DNA of 52,031 nucleotides from Phycisphaerae bacterium (GTDB lineage Bacteria > Planctomycetota > Phycisphaerae > UBA1845). A model generated the notes under the pieces. It had not been told where the DNA came from. It saw nothing but the letters and a program-made list of their open reading frames with translations, and did not search any database. This document shows positions 1-8,360 of the stretch, piece after piece. Positions within the stretch are counted from its first letter, which is position 1; the number at the start of each line of letters is the position of its first letter. The translations under genes and the position numbers were made by a program. The stretch covers positions 1 to 52,031 of the forward strand of contig JAGVHG010000138.1 in assembly GCA_020056715.1 (NCBI GenBank), in the 5' to 3' direction.

Positions 1-273
1 ACGAGGTCGAGCAAATGTAGTCACGACTTTGAACGCAAACGGCCCCTGGCACCACCGCTAAGGCCGATTTGGATCTCCAACTGTCTAACTTGGGCTAGCG
101 CGACAGCGTCGGGTTCGCACAACCAATAAGAAGACGATAACGAATCAGGAAAGGGTCATTGCTGTGCTACAACTAAGGCCAGACCATCGTTTCTTCACTC
201 GCATACAGTCGGTCGGTTAGGCGCGTACATTCCCCGAAGACGCGCACGCGTCGGCAACAAACTGGTCCAAGAA
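1..273. other. Left-edge stretch with no recognised gene
   Basis: No convincing ORF, tRNA-like fold or repeat was seen here. The RHH gene reads toward this stretch, so it could hold its 3' untranslated region, but no hairpin followed by a T-run stands out. Confidence 0.4.
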
Positions 274-513
274 CTATTCCAGGTATCCCAGCGCTTTTAG
301 GCGTTGACGCACGAGCTCGACCTCTTGAGGCGATAGGCCCGACTGATCCGCGTGGAGCTTGCCTCCGGCCACTACGTCACGGAGCACATGCACCGTGAAG
401 TCGTTCACGCTGCGGAATCCGGTCCCTTCAATCAGGCGTTGCACATTGTCGTAAAGCTCGCGGGGGATTTTGAGAGTTACCCGTGCCAGCAAGGCCCGGT
501 CCTTCTGTGCCAT
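274..513 (-). CDS. Ribbon-helix-helix (CopG-like) small DNA-binding protein
   Basis: A 79-aa protein. Residues about 10-17 (RVTLKIP) fit the RHH beta strand, followed by helix RELYDNVQRLIEGTG and helix SVNDFTVHVLRDVVAG; the C-terminal helix ends KALGYLE. This size and pattern fit MetJ/Arc/CopG-type dimeric repressors or antitoxins. The ATG at 511-513 is chosen because GGGAG lies about 8 nt upstream; a longer reading to 549 would begin inside the promoter. The gene has its own near-consensus promoter overlapped by a long inverted repeat (see the promoter and operator entries), which suggests autoregulation. No toxin-like ORF follows it in bases 1-273, so it may be an orphan regulator, or the partner may lie beyond the window edge. 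The fold is inferred from pattern only. Confidence 0.72.
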   Translation of the reverse strand: MAQKDRALLARVTLKIPRELYDNVQRLIEGTGFRSVNDFTVHVLRDVVAGGKLHADQSGLSPQEVELVRQRLKALGYLE

Positions 514-529
514 CCTCGTCTCCCGTTGT

Positions 530-566
530 ACTACGATCGGAGTATACATCGTACTCCAATCGTAGT
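530..566. promoter_or_regulatory. Inverted-repeat operator overlapping the RHH promoter
   Basis: The left arm ACTACGATCGGAGTA (530-544) and right arm TACTCCAATCGTAGT (552-566) match at 14 of 15 positions around a 7-nt centre. The arms cover the -10, the spacer and part of the -35, so a bound dimer pair would block RNA polymerase. RHH proteins commonly repress their own promoter through such sites; binding by the adjacent protein is inferred. Confidence 0.68.
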
Positions 567-569
567 CAA
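541..569 (-). promoter_or_regulatory. Sigma70-type promoter of the RHH gene
   Basis: On the minus strand a -35 TTGACT (564-569) and a -10 TATACT (541-546) are separated by exactly 17 bp. Each hexamer matches 5 of 6 consensus bases. Transcription would start near 534, giving a leader of about 20 nt before the ATG at 513. Confidence 0.75.
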
Positions 570-670
570 GGAAATTCTGAAAATTTTTTTAGTAGACACC
601 TGCGGAGATGAATTCGAGCCTAGATCGATCCGGGGTAAGTATCCCCATGCGGAAGGGATGGAATCGCGCT

Positions 671-1768
671 CTACGGCTTCTTGGCCAATTCTTCGTAGTA
701 CTGTTCGACCAGTTGACGATAGCGGCTGGGGAAACTCTCCCGTAGCGCCTGGAGGATGCGATCCCGTTCGCCGGGCGGCATGGCCCCCCACATCTCACCG
801 GGGTTGGCGCGACGCGACGCCCGTAAGGATTCTTCCTGCTGCTTTCCACCCGGAAGCATGGACTGTTGCATGGGTTTGGCGGGCGAACGACCGGAAGACT
901 TCCCCCCGGAGCCTGAGCTTGGGTTGTTGCAACTGTTCTTTTCTTTCTCTTCCTCTTCTTTGATGAGCTGGTCGAGTAGTTCGAGGATGCGCTGCTGCCG
1001 CGTTTGCACGACCTCGCCGCCGTCGGCGGTTTTGAGTCGCCGGCCTGAGTAATCCATTAGATCGACGACCTCCGGCATTCGCCCCGGCTCGCGGTTGTTG
1101 AGTTCCAGAAGCATCTGTTTAGCGGCGATGAGCAATCGCGGCGGGGCGTCCGAATAGCCGGCGACGAACCGGGTCAGCGCCGACGCGGCTGCGTCGTATT
1201 GCAAATCCGCAAGCAGACAAAACCCATTAAGGAACTCAAGCTCCGCCGCGAAGTACGAATGTGCCATAACCCGCGCGCCGCCGCCTTCGGTAAGTTGACG
1301 AATCCGCTGACCGGCCTCCACAAGCTGCTCTAGGGCAACCAGGGACTTGATTTCATACATCGCCGCGTGCGTGGCGACGAACGGATCGGGATCGGATCCC
1401 AGATCGCTCATCATCTTCGCGCAGCGCTCATATTCGTCCGCGTCGTAGGCATCCAGCCCTTCGCGAAATTTCGGAGACATCACCGCAAGGGCCTGGGTCA
1501 AGAACTCCGCCGGATCGCAACCATCGCACTCCGACCATTTCGCCCGAAGCATCTGCCGAGCATCTAGGGGCACAGCCGTTGTTGTATCCAATCCCGTAAG
1601 AAACCGGTCGACCGGCCCCTCCGCGGCGACAACCGTCGACGCTGAAATTCCGACGAAAAACAAATTCAGAACACTTAGCGTGCGTCCTAAAACCCCCTCA
1701 CCCTTCCCTCTCCCCCTGAGGGGGAGAGGGGTTCTCACACTTAGTCTATTCCTGCGATTCATGGTCAT
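671..1768 (-). CDS. Exported TPR-like protein, last gene of the MoxR/VWA operon
   Basis: A 365-aa protein. After a basic N terminus a hydrophobic stretch (LSVLNLFFVGISASTVVAA, about residues 31-49) looks like a signal peptide. Residues about 75-230 are helical and TPR-like (YDADEYERCAKMMSDLG, AAELEFLNGFCLLADLQYDAAASALTRFV). A Gly/Ser/Lys-rich linker leads to a charged C-terminal helix (PPGERDRILQALRESFPSRYRQL). It starts 22 nt after the coiled-coil gene and shares its direction, so it is probably co-transcribed with the MoxR cluster. Oddly, residues about 10-30 are encoded by a palindromic repeat (1691-1738), which lengthens the n-region of the signal peptide. Enzymatic function is not recognised; a structural or adaptor role in the envelope is inferred. 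Confidence 0.7.
   Translation of the reverse strand: MTMNRRNRLSVRTPLPLRGRGKGEGVLGRTLSVLNLFFVGISASTVVAAEGPVDRFLTGLDTTTAVPLDARQMLRAKWSECDGCDPAEFLTQALAVMSPKFREGLDAYDADEYERCAKMMSDLGSDPDPFVATHAAMYEIKSLVALEQLVEAGQRIRQLTEGGGARVMAHSYFAAELEFLNGFCLLADLQYDAAASALTRFVAGYSDAPPRLLIAAKQMLLELNNREPGRMPEVVDLMDYSGRRLKTADGGEVVQTRQQRILELLDQLIKEEEEKEKNSCNNPSSGSGGKSSGRSPAKPMQQSMLPGGKQQEESLRASRRANPGEMWGAMPPGERDRILQALRESFPSRYRQLVEQYYEELAKKP
1691..1738. repeat. CTCTCCC/GGGAGAG palindromic element inside a signal-peptide coding region
   Basis: The core CTCTCCCCCTGAGGGGGAGAG is palindromic and is flanked by a C-rich tail. It is read in frame as part of the 365-aa protein (peptide TPLPLRGRGKGEG). A related copy with CTCTCCC and GGGAGAG arms lies upstream of the last gene in the window (51439-51479). 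Confidence 0.7.
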
Positions 1769-1790
1769 ACCCCTTCAGGCCCGACGATGA

Positions 1791-3644
1791 CTATGGTCGA
1801 TCGCGCATTTGTTTGGCGATCTGACTGCACTCCGCCTGGCGGACGGCCAAGCCCTTTAGCCCCTGCGCCGCCGCATCGGGATGTTCCCGACCCGCCGCGG
1901 CGCTCTCTGTGATGGTGGACGTTCGAGTGTTAATCCGCTTTTGGCTCAGTTTCAGCAGCTTCAACTCCGCCGACGCAGGCAACAACGGGGGTTCACTTCC
2001 GCCCTCCGATTTTCCGGCTTGTTGCTGTTGCTCGTTTTCCTGTTGCATCTTTTTCACCGCCTCGAGCAACTGCTCAAGGGTATCGACGATTTCCTGCTCG
2101 ATGGCCTGAGTCACGGGGCCGACCTCCGCCGCCGCCAATCGCTCCGCGGCCGTGGACATGTCCTGCGAAAGTTGATCGACCACCCGCGGGAACGCCACCG
2201 TGGTTCCCTCCTCATCGAGGATGTGCAGACAAGTCGATGCCTGCTGGGCCAGAGCACGTTCGTTCGTGGTCAAGTCGGCGAGCTGCAACTGCTCGGCCCG
2301 CTTGAAGTTCTCTCGCCCTACCTGGTCCAGCGTAACCGTCGCCTCGTTGATCGGCCGTTGCTTGGTCAGCATATCGCGGAAACGAGCCTCGAGGTCGCGT
2401 AGTGTCTCCTCCCGCTCCTCCTTGCGAATCTGTTCGAGGGCCTCTTCCAACTCCCGCTTGGCCTCTTCAAGTTCCGCAACCGCCTTATCCTGCTTGGGCG
2501 TCGCATCCTCCGGCTTGGAGGCGTCGAGCGACTCGGAAGCCCCTTCCATTTCTTTTTGTGCCTTATCGACGTTCTGCAAGCCCGGCGACTTCGACCCACT
2601 CTTGCCGCCCGATTGCCCTTGCTTTCCCGCACTGGATGAGGCCGCATCCTGACGCATCTGGTCGCCTAATCCTTGGGTCTGCTGGGCGACGGCCTTTTGT
2701 TGTTCTCCCATTTGTGGTGAGGACGGCTGCTGCTTTAGGGCCTCCTTCGCCGCTTCCAATTGGGCTTTCGCTTCACGTAGCGATTTCTCGGCCTGTTTCT
2801 GTTGCTGGCCCGCCGCGCTTGGGCTTCCGGCTTTCATTTCTTCGCCGGCCTGCGACATCGCCTGCGAGCCGGACTGCGTAGACTGGGCCGCACTCTGCGC
2901 CTCAGCCCTTGCCGACTCCATCGCGGGCGAATCCTGAGATGCTTCCGCAGGCGGCTCACCAAGCCGGGCGATGTCCTCGGCTAGTTGCTCGGTGTCCCGC
3001 GAGAGGTCTTGTTGCTGATCGGCGGTCTTGGATTCAGCGGAAGCCGCTCCTCCCTGCGTCGCTTTTGACACTTGCGCTTGGCGTTCGAGCAGCGCGTCCA
3101 AACGGCGGATGGTCTGGTCGAGCTGCGCCGCCATACGCTCCGAAGCTCCGAGTTGTGCGGACGACGATCGTAATGATCGCTCTTGTTCAAGCAGTTGGGA
3201 TAGCTTCTCCTTGTACGCTTGAAGGCGTTCAAGCTCGCGCTTTCGCTCTTCGTTGTTGCTATCCTGTTCCAGAAGCAGGCTCAGCAAACGATCCGCGTCC
3301 TCAAGCCACTTGCCCTGGGCGTCGACGGCCCCGTCCAATGCCGATGAATCGCGCAACTGGGTGATGATCTCGTCCAACCGATCGGAAAGTCCCAGTTCCC
3401 CCGCGCGGGTCAACGCTTGGCCGAGTCGAGCCGCGTTCTCCGGCTCCTTCTCGGAGAGCTGTTCGCGCAACCGGAACACCCGGTCCTGGAAGCGTTGGAA
3501 GCGATCGCGGATCATCTCCTCTTTCGAGGCGAGCGGGTGGACCGCGTGCGCCGCCGCAGTGTCCGCGGGTTCCGCACTCGAAGCGCTGGGGCCGATGGCC
3601 CACAGAACGACAAGGATAGTCGATTGAGTCAGGCGCCTAGTCAT
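1791..3644 (-). CDS. Exported coiled-coil protein of the MoxR/VWA operon
   Basis: A 617-aa protein with a hydrophobic N-terminal signal-like segment (STILVVLWAIGPSASSA, residues about 8-24). The rest is mostly charged, Gln/Ser/Ala/Glu-rich helix with clear coiled-coil character, especially residues about 80-170 and 380-430 (ELEEAKRELEEALEQIRKEEREE), separated by low-complexity linkers. A more ordered region follows (about 430-560, with VDQLSQDMSTAAERLAAAEVG). The start overlaps the end of the DUF4175-like gene by 8 nt, implying translational coupling. No catalytic motif is seen. A periplasmic scaffold working with the VWA membrane proteins is inferred from operon position only. Confidence 0.72.
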   Translation of the reverse strand: MTRRLTQSTILVVLWAIGPSASSAEPADTAAAHAVHPLASKEEMIRDRFQRFQDRVFRLREQLSEKEPENAARLGQALTRAGELGLSDRLDEIITQLRDSSALDGAVDAQGKWLEDADRLLSLLLEQDSNNEERKRELERLQAYKEKLSQLLEQERSLRSSSAQLGASERMAAQLDQTIRRLDALLERQAQVSKATQGGAASAESKTADQQQDLSRDTEQLAEDIARLGEPPAEASQDSPAMESARAEAQSAAQSTQSGSQAMSQAGEEMKAGSPSAAGQQQKQAEKSLREAKAQLEAAKEALKQQPSSPQMGEQQKAVAQQTQGLGDQMRQDAASSSAGKQGQSGGKSGSKSPGLQNVDKAQKEMEGASESLDASKPEDATPKQDKAVAELEEAKRELEEALEQIRKEEREETLRDLEARFRDMLTKQRPINEATVTLDQVGRENFKRAEQLQLADLTTNERALAQQASTCLHILDEEGTTVAFPRVVDQLSQDMSTAAERLAAAEVGPVTQAIEQEIVDTLEQLLEAVKKMQQENEQQQQAGKSEGGSEPPLLPASAELKLLKLSQKRINTRTSTITESAAAGREHPDAAAQGLKGLAVRQAECSQIAKQMRDRP

Positions 3645-5811
3645 CGAACACTCCGCTGCCCTGCTGCTTAGCGGCGTCTTTTGTTTCCGTGCGAAGCTCG
3701 TTCTGCAGACGAAGGATGTCGCGCAGCATGTTTACCGCCTCCTGGTATCCCTCCCATTGTAGCATATTCGCCAATATCGCGCGCATCTGTGACATAAGTG
3801 CTACTTGTTGCGGGTCAACCGTGGTCCCGACCTCCCCATCGGGGTCATGCGACCATCGCCGGATCGTATCCGCCGCTTCCGGCAGATCCCGTGTGGTTAA
3901 TCGGCCAAGAGGCTCGGCAATGCCCTGCCCAAGTCGTTCCTCGACCGTTTGCGAGGCCAATTGGTTAATACGATGCTCGGTTAACACCTGCTCAACCTGC
4001 TGGCGTACGATGTTGACCGACCCTGCAATACTACGTTGTCGTCGTTCCAGGGTGGCGATCGTTGCGGCAAAATCCTGGGAACCGCCCTCCAATTTTGATA
4101 GTCCGATAAGTGTTAGCAGCCGCGACCGAAGCTGCTCCTGAGCATCGATCAGCCGCTCGAAATCCATCCGGAACTCTTGCTCGCGGCGGGCAAGCTCGGC
4201 CAGCAGTTCGTCTCGTGTGACCACTCGCGCGGAGATCGGCGGAGATTCGGCGTTGTTAGGGCCGGAGATGTCGTCGAAGTCCGTCGCCCGGGCGAAGAGC
4301 GTCAGCCGGTCGCCTGGCGTGACGGCCTCCGAGGACAACGGCCAGGTGAGGCTAGCCGAAAATGTGGTAAGGTAAGGCCGGAACGTGGTAAGCGGAATCG
4401 ACCCCTCGCGAGCATCCTCGCGCGACACTTGGAAGACTAGCTCCGCGCCAGCCAATCCATAGGTGTCCGAAAACTCCAACTCGATGGGCAGTATCGCCTC
4501 GGGCGTAACCATCTCGCCGACGCCGGGAAGCTTCATGCGTACGCGCGGCGGCTCATCTTTGATGACCCGTACGGCAAACCGGACAGGCTGCTTGTCCTCC
4601 AGGCCGAACAGATCCACGAGTGAAAAGTGGTACGTTTGCGTATCCTTGGGGGAAATCGTCACTGCGTGGTGCTCACGATCATCGCCTCCCCCACCTCCAA
4701 AGGAGGTGGGCCACCCCGCCTCGCCTTCCAGAATGGCCGGAGCGATCATCTTGTTGCCCGCCATCAACGTCGCTTGGGCGACCGGTTTGTTGGTCGCAAT
4801 CGTGAATGTCACTTCGCTGCCGGGGAGCACCTGGGCCGCTCGCTCGCCATCACGGAGTGTAAAACTCTCCAGCCGTGTGTAGGCCGGAGGGACGATCCCA
4901 AGCTGCGACCACTCCACGCGAGGTCTTTCCAAAAGCCGCGCGGAATAGTTCTGCGTTTCGTCGTCACCGCCTTCGAGATGAAAAAAGAAGTCCTCCTGGG
5001 CGTTCTTGAAGGTGTACCGATAGCGGTAGGCGCCTTCGCTGCCGACGGTGACCATCGTCTCGCGGCTGCGTTCGCCGGACGCGGTGGTGAAGACGATCTC
5101 GACCTCCCGCGGCTGCACGCCCTCAGCGGATGCTTGCACCGTTAAATCGTCTCCGCGCGCCCCGACGAGTTCACCGTGGGGAAGGTCGACGATGAGTTTT
5201 GTTTGCCGAGGCCAATCAACGTCTTGAAGTAGCACATTGCGGGCGAACCAAAGACGTGTAACCCCCGGCATCGCCAGGGCAGCGACGAGTGTCACCACCA
5301 GTGCCCCGGCGGCGGCGAACGCCACTCGTTGTGAGCGGCGTGGGTCGAGCACGTTGTTGAAATCTAGGTTGCGCACCCTGGGCCCAGCCGACGACACCAC
5401 GGATGCCACCAGCGATGGGGAGTTCGTCTCCGCCGAGCCGACGTCCCCCAGCGAAAACCGCACGGCGGAAACAAGCAGCGACGAAAGCTCCGGGAAACGC
5501 CGCTCGATCAGGCTCGCCGTCTCCGCAAGTCCGACCCGTACGCGTAGCGGGGAGATGATCCGCCGCCACAGGATCCAAACGGCCCCCCCAAGGATCATGG
5601 CCAGCAACGCCGCCCTCATGCTCCACTGCAAACCGCGAGTTCCGTAATCGAGCGTGAACTGGATCACCGCCGCGGAGAACAAGAACCCGATTACCCACGC
5701 AACGCCCTCGAGGAGCACGTAGCCGCGCAGACGCAAAGCGACCGCGCGCAAGCGCGCTGTCACCGCGTCGTCCAACCGGGGCCGATGCCGTTCTACAACA
5801 GGCGAGTCCAT
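3637..5811 (-). CDS. DUF4175-like membrane protein
   Basis: A 724-aa protein. Three hydrophobic segments lie near the N terminus (about residues 30-55, 65-85 and 168-190), followed by a large probably periplasmic region with beta-sandwich-like stretches (PPRVRMKLPGVGEMVTPEAILPIELEFSD) and a C-terminal helical part. This architecture matches the DUF4175-type proteins that accompany MoxR/VWA clusters. It overlaps the upstream VWA gene by 19 nt and the downstream coiled-coil gene by 8 nt, so it is part of the same operon. About one third of the way in (4687-4717) a palindromic repeat is read in frame as GWPTSFGGGG. Molecular role unknown; an envelope platform is inferred. Confidence 0.72.
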   Translation of the reverse strand: MDSPVVERHRPRLDDAVTARLRAVALRLRGYVLLEGVAWVIGFLFSAAVIQFTLDYGTRGLQWSMRAALLAMILGGAVWILWRRIISPLRVRVGLAETASLIERRFPELSSLLVSAVRFSLGDVGSAETNSPSLVASVVSSAGPRVRNLDFNNVLDPRRSQRVAFAAAGALVVTLVAALAMPGVTRLWFARNVLLQDVDWPRQTKLIVDLPHGELVGARGDDLTVQASAEGVQPREVEIVFTTASGERSRETMVTVGSEGAYRYRYTFKNAQEDFFFHLEGGDDETQNYSARLLERPRVEWSQLGIVPPAYTRLESFTLRDGERAAQVLPGSEVTFTIATNKPVAQATLMAGNKMIAPAILEGEAGWPTSFGGGGGDDREHHAVTISPKDTQTYHFSLVDLFGLEDKQPVRFAVRVIKDEPPRVRMKLPGVGEMVTPEAILPIELEFSDTYGLAGAELVFQVSREDAREGSIPLTTFRPYLTTFSASLTWPLSSEAVTPGDRLTLFARATDFDDISGPNNAESPPISARVVTRDELLAELARREQEFRMDFERLIDAQEQLRSRLLTLIGLSKLEGGSQDFAATIATLERRQRSIAGSVNIVRQQVEQVLTEHRINQLASQTVEERLGQGIAEPLGRLTTRDLPEAADTIRRWSHDPDGEVGTTVDPQQVALMSQMRAILANMLQWEGYQEAVNMLRDILRLQNELRTETKDAAKQQGSGVFDD
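4687..4717. repeat. CCACCTC/GAGGTGG palindromic element within the DUF4175-like gene
   Basis: CCCCCACCTCC-AAA-GGAGGTGGG followed by CCACCCC. It is nearly identical to the intergenic copy at 12845-12873 (CCTCT/AGAGG variant), apart from a compensated base pair in the stem. It is translated in frame here. Confidence 0.75.
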
Positions 5812-8357
5812 TTACGCACCGCCCATTCCACGGACAAAAGCGATACCAACAGCGTCAACACCTTCCAGTTGTCCCACAACGTCGTGGGACGCGAACGAAC
5901 CGGGATTTCTTCGTGCAAATCCGGGATCACACCCGGCAACGCCTCGACCTCGTCAATCTCCCAATAGCGCCCACCGTGCGACTGCTCGGCGATCGTCATC
6001 AACGCGGCCTTGTTCATCTGCGGATGGAGGATTTCCAAGTTCGGTCGGCTGACCAGGACCTCCCGCTCGACCTCGTTTGGTGCGAGATCGGAATCTCGCA
6101 CCAGCACTTGATTGGAATCTCGCACCAGCACGCCGGGCAGCGCCAGCCGAATACGATAGCTCCCCACGCGATCGGGAACGAATCGCCCTTCAAACCAGCC
6201 GGGCCGGTCGCGTCGGGCCGTCAGTGGGAAGTCCGCCTTCTGATCCTCGGCGGAGTACTGCGCCGACACCTCGTCTCGCGCCAGCGGCTCGAAACGGACG
6301 TCCATAAGTCGGGCCGTGACGGTGACGGCCTCGCCGAGGACGGGATGCTCGTTCTCGACCAGCAGCGTCGCCCGCTTGCTTCCACCGAGCAACTTGCCCT
6401 CGGAAAGATAGCGCACAAGCTGCACCCAGAAACGATCGTACAGTTCCGGTCCGAAGCGCCGCCACCGCCACGTGCCGTCGAAACCGAGGAACCCCGTCCG
6501 TCCCGCGCCGACGAACTGGACTGCGGCCAGCACGTGCCCGCCGAAGGCATTCTTCATCCGTGGATGACCGTGACGCATCAACACTGTGGCCACCGGTTTT
6601 TCTCGAAGGACCGGATAGTGCCAGTACACGTCACCAATTCCTTGCCAGGCGAGCTTGGTAGAAACGGCGTCGTCGGTCAGCCGGAGTACCGGATGCCCGT
6701 ACGCCGCCTGCGGGATTTCAAACGCAGATGCAGACAGTTGATAATGGCCGATTTGATTGAGGAGCAGGTCCGCCTCCGGGTCGAGCGTCACCGGGAGAAG
6801 ATCGTGAAGCGGCTTCAACGCTCGCTCGCGCAAAAACGCGGGCGAATGCGTGCGGGCCGCAGCGAGAAGTAATCCCCCGCCATGTTCGGTAATCAGCTTG
6901 TCCACCAGCCGACACCACGGCTCGTCAAACTCGCTTTTTTCGGGGTCCATGAGGATCACCACGTCGTACTGGAATAGCTCCTCGGCCGAGGTCGGCAGGT
7001 GGTCGATGACGATATCTCCGTCGCGCACGGCGCTTAAGTCCGCAGATTGGAGCCAGCAGCTCACGTCAATGGTGTCGTCGCGTTGGAGCAGGGTCGTGAC
7101 GTAGCGATAATCCCAACTCGGCCCGCCGGCGATCAGCAGGACACGGGTGCGGGTGTCGATCACGTTCACCGTGGTCTGCTTACTGTTGTCCTCGGTGATG
7201 GATTCATCTTCCACCGGAGGCGCCTCGACGGAATACGTGAACCGCCCAACCCGCTCCTGGCGCCGCTCGAAAGTTACCGTCCCAAGCGCACCGCCGGTGC
7301 CAACGGGCAGTATCCGGGTGTCCACGATCCGCCCTTCGCCGCCGTCGCTTGCATTGCGCTCCCGCAAGTTGACGTGGATCGTCTCGCCCTCGATCCCCTG
7401 TGAGGTCAACGTCGCGGTGACGGCGAAGGGATCCTGCTTGAAGGCGTTCTGCGGCGCTTGGATTTCGGTGATACGGACGTTGCGCGGCACAGCCGGATCA
7501 CCTACGCCGATCGTATGGACGGCCAAGCGCCGATCGTTGGCGAAGCGAGCGATCTCCTCCGCCGAAGCTCCTTGATTGATCCCCCCGTCGGTAAGAACCA
7601 CGACGCCGGCGATCGGAGCGCTACCCAGCGACTCGACGGCGCGACGCATAGCCCGGTCCAGGTTTGTCGCCGGGCCGGTCGCCGGAAACTCCGCCGGAAG
7701 ATCATCAAGGCTGGAAAATCCCGGCGCGCCGGGACCGCCCGAAGGCTCGGAAGGGCCTGGTGCGAGATTGGAATCTCGCACCAGCTCGCGGCTCGCACGG
7801 AGGTTGGCCTGCAACTTCGCGTCGTCGCTGAAGCTGTAGAGCTTCACGCGGTTGTTGCTTGCAAGGTCGCGGAAAAACTTATGATCTTCGCGGCTGAAGA
7901 TGCGTTCGACGATCTCGCGCCTCCGAACGGCCGCTGGTGCGAGATTGGAATCTCGCACCAGCCCGCCCAATACGGCCGCCACCCGCGCGGCGCTCGATTC
8001 GTCGCGGTATCGATCCGAAAGGTCCATGCTCGACGAGTCGTCCACCAGCACGACCGCATACGAGTCGATCCATCGCCGCAGGATGCGTACACGAACGGGT
8101 TCAAGGAAGATCACCGCTAGCGCCACCAAGACGGCGCACCGAAGCATCGCGAGGAGCATTCGCACCCGCGCCGAAGCACCGATCCGGCCTTCGCGGCGGT
8201 ACATCCACACCACCGCCCACAACAGAACTCCCAAGAGGGCGACACCCGCTATCGCCGTCCAACCCTCCGGCGTATGCCGCAGCTCGGTGACGAACGTCTC
8301 TTCGTCGCGCGTCACCGCGCCGACGAGGATCGGCCAGATTGAAATCAGCGACTGCAA
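5793..8357 (-). CDS. VWA-domain membrane protein with glutamine-amidotransferase-like domain
   Basis: An 854-aa protein. Two transmembrane helices (about 36-52 and 67-85) precede a von Willebrand A domain with an intact MIDAS motif D106-x-S108-x-S110 and a later LTDGG. A beta-sandwich region follows, then a class-I glutamine-amidotransferase-like fold (TRVLLIAGGPSWDYRYVTTLL ... YDVVILMDPEK ... GGGLLLAAAR) without an obvious catalytic Cys. A C-terminal TM helix (WKVLTLLVSLLSVEWAV) ends the protein. MIDAS VWA domains usually bind partner proteins through a metal, and MoxR ATPases commonly act on such proteins. The start is 3 nt after the previous gene's stop, and the end overlaps the next gene by 19 nt. 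Odd: four in-frame palindromic units add LVRDSNLAP (residues 133-141 and 192-200), a near C-terminal LVRDSNQVLVRDSDLAP, and PGAPG (about 209-213). Confidence 0.82.
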   Translation of the reverse strand: MQSLISIWPILVGAVTRDEETFVTELRHTPEGWTAIAGVALLGVLLWAVVWMYRREGRIGASARVRMLLAMLRCAVLVALAVIFLEPVRVRILRRWIDSYAVVLVDDSSSMDLSDRYRDESSAARVAAVLGGLVRDSNLAPAAVRRREIVERIFSREDHKFFRDLASNNRVKLYSFSDDAKLQANLRASRELVRDSNLAPGPSEPSGGPGAPGFSSLDDLPAEFPATGPATNLDRAMRRAVESLGSAPIAGVVVLTDGGINQGASAEEIARFANDRRLAVHTIGVGDPAVPRNVRITEIQAPQNAFKQDPFAVTATLTSQGIEGETIHVNLRERNASDGGEGRIVDTRILPVGTGGALGTVTFERRQERVGRFTYSVEAPPVEDESITEDNSKQTTVNVIDTRTRVLLIAGGPSWDYRYVTTLLQRDDTIDVSCWLQSADLSAVRDGDIVIDHLPTSAEELFQYDVVILMDPEKSEFDEPWCRLVDKLITEHGGGLLLAAARTHSPAFLRERALKPLHDLLPVTLDPEADLLLNQIGHYQLSASAFEIPQAAYGHPVLRLTDDAVSTKLAWQGIGDVYWHYPVLREKPVATVLMRHGHPRMKNAFGGHVLAAVQFVGAGRTGFLGFDGTWRWRRFGPELYDRFWVQLVRYLSEGKLLGGSKRATLLVENEHPVLGEAVTVTARLMDVRFEPLARDEVSAQYSAEDQKADFPLTARRDRPGWFEGRFVPDRVGSYRIRLALPGVLVRDSNQVLVRDSDLAPNEVEREVLVSRPNLEILHPQMNKAALMTIAEQSHGGRYWEIDEVEALPGVIPDLHEEIPVRSRPTTLWDNWKVLTLLVSLLSVEWAVRKWTRLL
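6079..6131. repeat. GGTGCGAGA palindrome plus tandem half copy inside the VWA gene
   Basis: A complete palindrome at 6079-6102 (arms GGTGCGAGAT and ATCTCGCACC) is followed by a second right half at 6114-6131. The shared half, GGAATCTCGCACCAGCAC, is repeated 24 bp apart. Read on the minus strand it gives two LVRDS peptides. Confidence 0.85.
7719..7734. repeat. TCCCGGCGCGCCGGGA 16-bp palindrome, VWA gene copy
   Basis: A perfect palindrome centred on GGCGCGCC, encoding PGAPG on the minus strand. Identical 16-mers occur at 14311, 14727 and 15187. Confidence 0.8.
7759..7782. repeat. GGTGCGAGA palindrome inside the VWA gene, copy 2
   Basis: Perfect arms GGTGCGAGATT and AATCTCGCACC around GG, extended by CT/AG on the outside. 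Encodes LVRDSNLAP on the minus strand. Confidence 0.88.
7936..7959. repeat. GGTGCGAGA palindrome inside the VWA gene, copy 3
   Basis: Identical over all 24 bases to the copy at 7759-7782 and read in the same frame (LVRDSNLAP). The flanking coding sequence differs, so this is a dispersed element rather than a gene-internal duplication. Confidence 0.88.
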
Positions 8358-8360
8358 GAC

